A DNA stretch of 64,000 nucleotides from NCBI GenBank assembly GCA_052035915.1, contig JBPOHE010000059.1:1-64000 (forward strand). The letters run 5' to 3'. Each line of letters begins with the position of its first letter. The first letter of the stretch is position 1. Under the pieces are notes generated by a model. That model was not told the origin of the DNA, did no database searches, and worked only from the letters and a program-made list of their open reading frames with translations. This document shows positions 47,215 to 54,900 of this stretch, one piece after another. The stretch comes from JBPOHE01 sp052035915. Lineage in GTDB: Bacteria; Pseudomonadota; Gammaproteobacteria; Chromatiales; Chromatiaceae. The translations under genes and the position numbers were made by a program.

Positions 47215-47747
47215 AGGCCGGTGGGAATCCGAGGACTGGTCAGTCGCGTCGCGCTCGACGCTACCGGACAAGGTCACCGGCTCTTTTTGGGGCGAAACCG
47301 GGACGCAGGGACTCCGTCATGGACGGCACGTCGTCTTCGTTCCGCTCCAGCTTCTGGGCTATCGGCGCGTTCGACAGGTTCAGAGTCACATGAACTACAG
47401 GCACCGCCCCCAGGTCGACAAGGGCTGATGGGACCCGGATAGCGCCGTCCCGGTCAGGTCGTCAAGGCGCTGACCGCAGGACTGATATTCGTGGCGCGGC
47501 GAAGGCCGCAATAACCGGGCTGGATCGCTTGTTTTCCGCCAACCCGCCCCAAGTTTTCCGCCATAGGCCGAATCCGGACAGTAGCTCTTCACCAGCCAGC
47601 CAGCCAGGCTGGCCAGCCCTTCGGGTTTGAGCCTCGCCAAGGCCCCACCGACGGCGCCGGTTTTACCTTGTATGTGATCTGGAGCGGATCCGGACTCAAG
47701 ACCCGGATCCCGAACCGCCCATTTTCAGGAGGACAGAGAGTAAAGCC
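47215..47747. other. 533-bp intergenic region between rsmI and the Cas6-like operon
   Basis: No protein gene is supported. Just after rsmI the sequence ccggacaaggtcaccgg plus ctcttttt may act as a terminator. A cgttcgacaggttcag motif at about 47356 is a common dispersed repeat. I looked for the RNase P RNA gene, often found near rsmI in related bacteria, and do not see its conserved GAGGAAAGTCC core. Confidence 0.4.
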
Positions 47748-47948
47748 ATGTTGAAGCTCAGCGAGCTGATAATCGCCAATCCCCAGTTCGAATCCTTTGA
47801 AGAACTCATCCCGGTAATCCAGACCATGGCGGCGCGGGGGGAGCGCTTCTTCCGCATGGATGTCAAACCGCCCTACCCGGATACCCCCATGGATTGGGAA
47901 GATCGCCTGGAAGGGGCTTTCAGCGGCTATATCAGGCGGATGTCATGA
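47748..47948 (+). CDS. small protein of unknown function, first gene of the Cas6-like operon
   Basis: A protein of 66 residues beginning MLKLSELIIANPQFESFEEL and ending DRLEGAFSGYIRRMS, with RGERFFRMDVKPPYPDTPMD in the middle. The acidic helix plus the aromatic-proline segment look like a compact, soluble partner protein. AGGAGG is seen 14 bases upstream with GAGAG closer to the start. Its stop overlaps the start of the next gene by 4 bases (ATGA). No family recognised from sequence alone. Confidence 0.7.
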   Translation: MLKLSELIIANPQFESFEELIPVIQTMAARGERFFRMDVKPPYPDTPMDWEDRLEGAFSGYIRRMS

Positions 47949-48661
47949 AAAACACAGAACTAAACCCAGCCGGGTTATTCGATTTTTTCTCCGAGTCGGC
48001 GATGAACCGGATCGGCGCCGAGACGACACTCGAATCCCATCTTGTCGCACTGGAGGAACGTTTGCAGGAAATCGGCCCTCGCGGTTCTCCCCAGGACACC
48101 GCTGAGCTGCAATTGCAGATCGCCCGCACCCTGGTGGGCCTCGGGAGGGGGGAGGCGGCCTGGCCGATCGGTCGTACCGCCTTCGATACCTTTATCAGAC
48201 ACCAAGACTGGGAGGCGGCGGTCGATGTCTGCGACGTCCTCTATCAAACCGAGTTGGACGGTTGTCTGAGCGCCCTGGGTCAAGGAATCTGGTTGGCGGT
48301 CACCTATCCGGTCGACTCCGAGCTCTCCCTCGGCCTGCTCAACCATGTCATTGAAGATACGCCCGAGAACTCCGACGGGGCCGCCATCGCCGCCACCGTG
48401 GCCCTGTTTCTGATCGACCTTCGCAGCGAAGGCCAGGAACGGGACGATCTCCTGTTTTTCGCCACTCAGACCCTTGGCCAGGTCGCCCGTCGTCACAGCG
48501 GCGTCGAGTCCCAGAAAGACTTCGATCTCTGGCTCGATCGGCTGGGACTCAAGGAGCCGGATAAATTTCTCCCCCGCCTGCGCACCCTGATCGATGTCCT
48601 GGTCCAAGACGACTGGTGGTTCGACCGGGATCTGTTGCAGATCAGACTACCGGTGAACTGA
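47945..48661 (+). CDS. helical protein of unknown function, second gene of the Cas6-like operon
   Basis: A soluble, acidic, all-helical protein of 238 residues. Recognisable segments are LQLQIARTLVGLGRGEAAWP, IGRTAFDTFIRHQDWEAAVD and VCDVLYQTELDGCLSALGQG, which look like helical hairpins of a TPR-like solenoid. A C-terminal segment reads RTLIDVLVQDDWWFDRDLLQ. It has no signal peptide. Translational coupling to both the 66-residue gene (ATGA overlap) and the Cas6-like gene (2-base gap) argues for one complex or pathway. Function unknown. Confidence 0.75.
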   Translation: MKNTELNPAGLFDFFSESAMNRIGAETTLESHLVALEERLQEIGPRGSPQDTAELQLQIARTLVGLGRGEAAWPIGRTAFDTFIRHQDWEAAVDVCDVLYQTELDGCLSALGQGIWLAVTYPVDSELSLGLLNHVIEDTPENSDGAAIAATVALFLIDLRSEGQERDDLLFFATQTLGQVARRHSGVESQKDFDLWLDRLGLKEPDKFLPRLRTLIDVLVQDDWWFDRDLLQIRLPVN

Positions 48662-48663
48662 AG

Positions 48664-49365
48664 ATGTTGATCTGGGAAGAAGAACAGGATCCCCAGGATG
48701 TCGCCGCGCCGGACGACATTCTCGACCTGATGTTCAGTCTGAATGGCCGTCGACTCCCGGTAGACCATGCCTACGGCCTCTCGACCGCCTTGCAACGGGC
48801 CTTGCCCTGGCTGGAAGAGGAACCGCGGGCCGGCATCCATCTGATTCATGTCGCCTCCTCGCAAAATGGTTGGGAGCGCCCCAGCCAGGAGGAAGGTCAG
48901 TGGCTGATGCTGTCGCGGCGCACCAAGCTGACCCTGCGTCTCCCCGCGGAGCGCCTGGAAGCGGCCCGCCAGCTTTGCGGACAGACGCTGGAGATTGCCG
49001 ATCAACCCCTGATCGTCGGCGACGCCAAAACCAGACCCCTCAGCACCCAGGGCAACATCTTTGCGCGCTATATCGCCGGCCCGGACGAGGAGAACGAGGA
49101 CGAGTTTCTCCGGCGCTCTGTCACCGAGCTGTCCGCCCGGGGCCTCCGGGTGAAAAAGGCCCTCTGCGGTATCGCGCACCAGTTCCTGTTACCCGCTGGT
49201 CCCCTCCATACGCGCAGCCTGCTCCTGGCCGGTCTTCGCCCGGAAGAATCCATCCAGCTCCAGCGCCATGGTCTGGGCCCCTATCGCCAGCTCGGCTGCG
49301 GCCTCTTTCTGCCGCATAAGGGTCTCGAGGCGGTAGGTAAAGCAAGTGGTGACGCCGGTACCTGA
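48664..49365 (+). CDS. Cas6/Cmx6-like protein (type I-MYXAN Cas6 family)
   Basis: A protein of 233 residues. It follows the Cmx6 layout: DLMFSLNGRRLPVDHAYGLS, ALQRALPWLEEEPRAGIHLI, SQNGWERPSQEEGQWLMLSR then RTKLTLRLPAERLEAARQLC, FARYIAGPDEENEDEFLRR and the Gly-rich end GLGPYRQLGCGLFLPHKG, the RNA-binding loop of Cas6 proteins. True Cas6 cuts CRISPR precursor RNA. Here no other cas gene or array is in the window, and the next gene encodes a DsrC-family protein, so the role may differ from CRISPR RNA processing. Family assignment is from motif recall, not a search. Confidence 0.75.
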   Translation: MLIWEEEQDPQDVAAPDDILDLMFSLNGRRLPVDHAYGLSTALQRALPWLEEEPRAGIHLIHVASSQNGWERPSQEEGQWLMLSRRTKLTLRLPAERLEAARQLCGQTLEIADQPLIVGDAKTRPLSTQGNIFARYIAGPDEENEDEFLRRSVTELSARGLRVKKALCGIAHQFLLPAGPLHTRSLLLAGLRPEESIQLQRHGLGPYRQLGCGLFLPHKGLEAVGKASGDAGT

Positions 49366-49426
49366 TTTGCTTAAAATCCGCGCGGCTTTCCGCTTTATGT
49401 ATTCGCCAGACAAAGGAGCCTGCACC

Positions 49427-49768
49427 ATGTCAATCGAGTTGAATGGTAAGACCATCGAAACCGACGCCAACGGGTATCTGGTTGATCCTGCCGATTGGTC
49501 CGAGGAGGTCGCCGTCGAGATCGCCAAGAGCGAAGACATCGACCCGCTCACCCAGGAACACATGGACATCATCCATTACCTCCGCGACGAATTCCTCAAC
49601 AACAACCAGCACCAGCCCAATGATCGCGAGATCAACAAATTCTGCGCTGACAAATGGGGCCGCAAGGTGAGCTCGAAGGAGGTCTATGACCTCTTCCCCG
49701 GCAAACCCTCGAAACAGGCCTGCATGATCGCCGGCCTGCCCGAGACCAAGCGCAAGGGCGGCTATTGA
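49427..49768 (+). CDS. TusE/DsrC-family sulfur-relay-like protein lacking the terminal cysteine
   Basis: A protein of 113 residues with the DsrC fold signature: IELNGKTIETDANGYLVDPA, DWSEEVAVEIAKSEDIDPLT, EHMDIIHYLRDEFLNNN and SKQACMIAGLPETKRKGGY. DsrC has two conserved C-terminal cysteines; TusE keeps only the last. This protein has the inner one (Cys99 in KQACMIAGLP) and replaces the penultimate one by GGY. Cys73 is additional. It therefore cannot form the usual intramolecular disulfide or persulfide arm, and may be a regulatory member. Spaced 61 bases from the Cas6-like gene, probably the same operon. Confidence 0.88.
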   Translation: MSIELNGKTIETDANGYLVDPADWSEEVAVEIAKSEDIDPLTQEHMDIIHYLRDEFLNNNQHQPNDREINKFCADKWGRKVSSKEVYDLFPGKPSKQACMIAGLPETKRKGGY

Positions 49769-49862
49769 GGGGTTCGGGAGTTTCGCTCCCGCCGCCTCTC
49801 CGCTCTCGCGCCGAGCACCCGATCGAAGCCCTGATCCCACTTCGGTCGGGTGCCCTCTCCCC

Positions 49863-50537
49863 TCAGAGTTCGCTCCACATCCGCAACAGATTGACGTAAC
49901 TGCGATCCACCAGCTTGGTCGACTCGGCGTCCGGCTCGGTGTTCAGCAGATGTTCCCGGGCACAATCGAGTTCATATAAAAGTTCCCGCCGGGCGGCATC
50001 GCGCACGAAACTCTGGATCCAGGTCAGCGCCACCAGACGTTCCCCCCGGGTCACCGCCTCCACCCGGTGCACACTCGCGGACGGGTAGATAACCGCCCCG
50101 CCGGCCTCCAGTTTGACCCGCTTGTCGCCGTAACTGGTGCGGATGACCAGCTCACCGCCGTCATAGGATTCCGCCGGCTGGAGAAAGACGGTCATGGAGA
50201 CATCGCTACGGAATTTCCCTCCGGCGCCACCCATGATGGGATCGTCGACATGATCGTCATACCTCATGCCCGGCTGATAGCGGGCGAAGATGAAATCCGC
50301 CACCCGATAGGGGAGGACGAAGCGGCGAAAACCTTCATGATGCCCGAGCGTGCTCATGAGGATGCGATACAGTAACGACAGTGTGGCCGGGTCCTGGGCC
50401 AGTTCCTCATTGCGTTTGCCCCGGGCCGCCGCCTTTCCGGCCGTCAAGCGTCCATCGACGAATTCGGCCCTGGTCAATACTTCCCGGATCTTGGCCAGTT
50501 GGGCGGGGTTCAACAATTCAGGAATTTCGAGCAACAT
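49863..50537 (-). CDS. piuC: PKHD-type 2-oxoglutarate/iron dioxygenase (PiuC-like)
   Basis: A protein of 224 residues, the usual length. The iron ligands are His and Asp in DDHVDDPIM and His in SASVHRVEAV; the 2-oxoglutarate-binding Arg is in TRGERLVALTW. The start MLLEIPELLNPAQLAKIREV fits the family; the upstream open frame is not homologous. C-terminal LLYELDCAREHLLN is typical of YbiX/PiuC. The family is linked to siderophore or TonB receptor loci, but none is seen here. Confidence 0.93.
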   Translation of the reverse strand: MLLEIPELLNPAQLAKIREVLTRAEFVDGRLTAGKAAARGKRNEELAQDPATLSLLYRILMSTLGHHEGFRRFVLPYRVADFIFARYQPGMRYDDHVDDPIMGGAGGKFRSDVSMTVFLQPAESYDGGELVIRTSYGDKRVKLEAGGAVIYPSASVHRVEAVTRGERLVALTWIQSFVRDAARRELLYELDCAREHLLNTEPDAESTKLVDRSYVNLLRMWSEL

Positions 50538-50694
50538 GAACTTTATACCAATTCTTATTAGGTTATCCCTAATCAGCGGGTCAGGGATTGGTTTGTTTGT
50601 CAGGAAGATGGCCGGCGAAGAGACAGGTGATGTGTTCGACGAAGGTGGCGATCCCGCCACGATGCTTGGGGCTCATCACGGAATCTCATGAGCC

Positions 50695-50750
50695 CGTTAT
50701 TTCAGCGAGAAAGAGATGGGCCGTCATTCCGTCCGGGAAGCTGGAATGAC
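50695..50750 (+). repeat. dispersed repeat C, copy 1
   Basis: cgttatttcagcgagaaaga is followed by gtcattccgtccgggaagct, ggaat. The same 22-bp core and a similar hairpin occur at 59271-59326. Hairpins of the type gtcattccggnnnnccggaat are common intergenic repeats. Confidence 0.65.
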
Positions 50751-50934
50751 AAGTTGGCTGAGGTAACTCGCTCATCAGAAAAATGTTTTCCATCTGGCTC
50801 CCCCCGTGATTCGCGGAAGCCTCTATTCTAGCCGTTCCCTCATCCTTCCGTTACCCACCCGTTTTGAGAAAGAGCCGAAATACATCCCTCCCGGTAAACG
50901 GCAGCGGCGGTATTCCGTCATGGATTTCCATCAG

Positions 50935-51027
50935 CATGGGTTGGCGCCCATCCCGTAGGCCAACATCCACATCCGCCGTTTCCAACCAGGCCAAATTCGT
51001 ATAACGATGGGTTAACACCCATCCTAC
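50935..51027 (+). repeat. GATGGGTT repeat unit, copy B2
   Basis: Matches 35373-35480: gcatgggttggcgcccatcc, tttccaaccaggccaaattcg and gatgggttaacacccatcct are shared with few differences. Confidence 0.7.
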
Positions 51028-51152
51028 ACCTGGAGCAGGCATGGTATACAAGGCGTCAAAATTCATGGAAAGAATCGGTTACAATTCTCGCGACCCTTGA
51101 TATATCAAGCGTTCGTATGGTGTTGTTCCATCACCCGAGGGAGGGGATAAAA

Positions 51153-51560
51153 TTGAAGCGTTTTATTATGATGGTGTTGCTTGTAATGTTGCTGGCTGTT
51201 GCTGGATGGCAGGCTTATAACGAGTATAGGGTGCATTATGCCTGGCGGATTCAATCCGAACCCCAGCCATCGACCGCCAGCAGTCAGGCCCGTCAGTTTG
51301 AACCCCAACCGGCAACCGACAGCTATCAGACCCGTCAGTTTGAACCCCAACCGGCAACCGACAGCCGTCAAGTCTGGGCACAGCCAGCGGCCAGTCAAAG
51401 CCACACCCCGACGGATACATATCAATGTGATGGACGGACGCACTGCTCCCAAATGACTTCCTGCGCCGAGGCTACTTACTTTCTGAGGAACTGCCCGGGT
51501 GTGAAGATGGACGGTGACCATGACGGTATCCCTTGCGAAAACCAGTGGTGCCGAGGCTGA
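51153..51560 (+). CDS. Excalibur-domain protein, membrane anchored
   Basis: A protein of 135 residues. TTG is chosen as start because GAGGGAGGGG lies 6-7 bases upstream; it gives MKRFIMMVLLVMLLAVAGWQ, one N-terminal anchor or signal. A Pro/Gln-rich linker contains the 17-residue unit RQFEPQPATDS repeated in tandem. The C-terminal Excalibur (calcium-binding) domain has TDTYQCDGRTHCSQMTSCAE, NCPGVKMDGDHDGIPCENQW with six cysteines and the DxDxDGxxCE calcium site. Such domains occur on extracytoplasmic nucleases and surface proteins; here no enzyme domain is attached. Confidence 0.88.
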   Translation: MKRFIMMVLLVMLLAVAGWQAYNEYRVHYAWRIQSEPQPSTASSQARQFEPQPATDSYQTRQFEPQPATDSRQVWAQPAASQSHTPTDTYQCDGRTHCSQMTSCAEATYFLRNCPGVKMDGDHDGIPCENQWCRG

Positions 51561-51780
51561 AGCTTGAAAAGTAACGCCTGGCACCTGGGAGACCCTGAAG
51601 GGAAGGAGACGCATGGCTCAAGCCGAGGTAACTCGTTGATGAGCCAACCCTCACCCCTGGCTCCTTCCCCGCAGGGCGAGGTGAGCTGAACGCCTACCGC
51701 CGACGGCCAGGTGTTCAGAAGGTCGATGCGGCTGGCTCTGAGCGAGAAGCCGTCACGGCTGGCCATCCGACTGTCGGTGC

Positions 51781-51901
51781 GTCCGGGCAGGGGCCTGTTG
51801 GTCCGGTTTTTTGTTCTCGGATAGAGAACAATACCTCAATATCTACGTCATTGTTCTCGAAATAAGAACAAAAACCGGCCATTTTCGGCCAATGCCCGGA
51901 G
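51781..51901 (-). repeat. dispersed palindromic repeat, copy 6
   Basis: gtccgggcaggggcc, hairpins gttctcggatagagaac and gttctcgaaataagaac with aatacctcaatatctacgtcatt between, then aaaaaccggccattttc and aatgcccggagcc. The 60 bases before it (gatgcggctggctctgagcg, ggccatccgactgtcgg) resemble, inverted, the flank of copies 2 and 5. It separates two converging genes. Between 51561 and 51780 nothing else is recognised. Confidence 0.82.
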
Positions 51902-51947
51902 CCACCCGGCGCCCTTCCAACAGGCCAAGACCCTGTTCTCGCTTCCA

Positions 51948-54900
51948 TCACCGCTCCTGCCACACCAGCTCCCCCAGCGGAACTTCCCATCGCTCGCTGA
52001 GGACGCGGTCCCGGAAGTTCTCGGTGGAATCCGTTTTCAGGCGCCGGACCAGGGCCACCAGCCGCAGGCCCTCGACCCGCGCCAGCCGCGGGCGCCAGGT
52101 TTGAGCGGCCTGTTTGGCCAGCCGGGCCACGGGGAAGCCCTCGGCATCCAGCAATACCAGGTGCTCGCCCGACGCCCGCAACACCAGGCGGTCACCGGGC
52201 TGGAGGGCGGCGAGATGGGCATGGATGGGGTGATCCGGGGGTTTGAGCCCGGCATGGTCGAGAAAGAGATCCGCCGGTCCAAGCAGATCGTAGCGTCTGT
52301 TCAAGATACCGGCCGGGATGTCGAGATCCAGGGCCGGAGTACGGCGCAGACAGTGGTCGCCTTCGATGAGAGCGACATGGGGATGGCCGGGGCCGGCGTC
52401 GATCAGGGTCAGGGTCTGCCGGGCGCGGGTCAGGCCAACGTAATAGGCGCGGCGCTCCTCTTCGATCTGTTCCTTGTTGTCCCGCCAGCCGCCGTCGGGA
52501 AGAAAGACATGATCGAACTCCAGGCCCTTGGCGGCGTGCACCGTGGAGAGAAAGACCCCCTCCCCCAGGCGTGATTCCCGACGCTGTTCGGCCAGGGTCT
52601 CGTAGAGGAACTCGATCGCCTGGTCGATGGGGGTCTCGGTATCGGCGGTTTCCACCGCCCAGTCTTCGAGGATGTGCCGCAGGAACCTGGACCAGGGGTT
52701 GTCGCTTTCCGACCCCAGCCCGGCGAGCAACTCCGAGGCGCCGGCGGATTGGTGGCGCCGCTCCTTGAGTTGGTCGAGAAAGTCGGCGATCTCGCGGATG
52801 CGGTGCAGGGGCGGGGTCTTGTCACGCTCCAGACCCCAGGTCAGGGGCAGGCCCAGGTGTTCGAGCCAGGCGCGGATCGGGTAGAGGATCTGGCGGGTTC
52901 GGGCGAGGATGGCGCAGCCAGCGTAGTCGGGGCCAGTCGATCCCCTGGCGGCGGCGATGGCGGTCAGGCGCCGGAGTTCCTCCACCAGGGCCACCGCTTG
53001 GCGATCCAGCCCCGACAGGGTCAGGATCTGCACCCGACCTTGCGCCAGGGGATCCCATTGGCTCCAGACCCCGCCCGGCGGCTCATCCTCCCTGGCCCCA
53101 TCGAGACGGATGGGATGTTGGCCCTTCATGCGGTCTCGGTTGTGGGCGATGAATTGATTGGCGGCGGCGATGATATGACCGCTGGAGCGGTAGTTCTCCA
53201 GCAGATGGTAGGTGCGGGCCTGGTAATCGGCGGCGAAGCGACGGATGAACTCCACATTGGCGCCGCGAAACCCGTAGATGTTCTGGTCGTCATCACCCAC
53301 CGCGAGCAGGGCCAGGCGTTCGTCGGCATCGGTCTGGGTGCGTCCGGCGATGGCGGAGACGAGGTCGTACTGGGTCTGGTCGATGTCCTGGTACTCGTCT
53401 ACCAGGATGTGGCGATAGCCGCCGAGAATCTGGTCGCGGACCGCGTCCGCCTCGAGACCCATCAGGGGGATCTCACCGCGCAGCAGACGGATCGCCTCCG
53501 GGATTACCCTCTCCAACCCGGGTCCTCCGCCGACTTCGGCTCCCGCGGCGAAGGAGCGACCGCTGAGGCGCATGGCCAGTCCATGGTAGGTCTGCACCGT
53601 CACCCCTCGGGCGTCGGTTCCCACGAGGTCGGCGAGCCGCCGTCGCAGCTCCAGGGCGGCGTTGCGGTTGAAACAGACCACCAGGATCGCCCGTGCCGGT
53701 ACCCGGGCCACCCGCAACAACCAGGCGCAGCGATGGACCACCACCCGGCTCTTGCCCGAGCCCGGTCCCGCCAGGATGAGCAGGTTCTCTTCCACCGGCG
53801 CGCCGACAATGGCCTGCTGCCTGGGGTTGTTGAGGGTCTCGACGATGCGGTGGTAGGACTCCTGCCCGGTGGCGCGTTTGAGCTCCTCGCCGCGGTCGGC
53901 GAACCAGCGCTCGACAAAGCGGCGCCGGTCCAGGGTGAAATAATCGAGGACGAACCCCAGCGCCCGGCCAATGCGTTCCAACCCCAGACGGGCATACTCC
54001 TGCATCACATGGACCTGGAACACCCGCTCCTGGTAGTGCTGGGCCAGGGGCTCGAAGTCCCCCTGGGAGTAGCGCCGCCCCTTGGACTGATCGCTCAGGC
54101 GGATGGTCATCGCCTGGTGAAACACACCCAACCCCTGCTGCAACTCGATCACCTGGTTGAGGTGGAGAAATAGCAAGGCCCGGTCCACCGCGGCCAGGGG
54201 GTCCTTGAGCAGAGTCTGCACCAGCCGATCCTGCCCCAGGGCCTCGGTGAGTTCCTTGATCCCGAAGGCGACCAAGAGTTCGGCGCTGGGCGGGGCCTCG
54301 GGCGGGACCTTGGCCAGCAGCGTCTCCAGTACCACCTTGGCCACCTGGCGACGGCGCTCGGCGGTTTCCACCAGGGCGGTCCAACTCCGGCGCAGGCGGA
54401 CCCGGTAGTGATCGCGGGAGAGCGGACGCCACTCGATACTACCCTTTTCCCCGGCCAGGCCCCGACCATCCTGGGCCAGTCCCTTGAGCAGCCGCCGCAG
54501 GGCCGTCGGGTCGGAAACCGCCGCGTCGTCCAGCAGGCGCTGGTTGAGACGGCGGAGCGACAACTCTTGCCATTCGCCTTCGTCGGCCTCGGGGCATTCG
54601 AGGCGGAGCCGCTCCAGCAACGCCCGCTCCAGGGCGCAGAGGGCCTCGAATCGCGCCCGGGAAGGGTCCTTGACCTTGTATCTGAGGAGCGCGGTGAGCA
54701 ACAGGCCCTCGTCCAGTAGGCCGGCCTCCGCCATGGCGTGCAGCCCCCGCAGCACCTGCTTGCCCGCCTCCTGACCGAAGGCCTTGAAGGGGGCCAGCCC
54801 GGCCAGCTCGTCGGCGCCGATCCCCAGATCCGGGTTGGCATTGATCAGCGTTTCCAGCAGGGCGAGCCACTGGGCCTGGGTCGACTCGGAGAGCTGTAAC

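Larger units (their letters stand above)
50538..51152. other. intergenic region with dispersed repeats
   Basis: About 615 bases without a gene I can support. It holds a 22-bp motif (cgttatttcagcgagaaaga at 50695) that recurs at 59271, followed in both places by a gtcattccgnccgggaagc hairpin, and the second GATGGGTT unit (50935-51027). Small open frames here carry no recognisable protein. Confidence 0.5.

Noticed and set aside
47215..47747. RNase P RNA gene beside rsmI
   Set aside because: The position is right for some relatives, but the conserved rnpB core sequence is absent.
52674..54173. 499-codon plus-strand frame inside the helicase fusion
   Set aside because: A complementary-strand shadow caused by GC-rich codons of the real gene.
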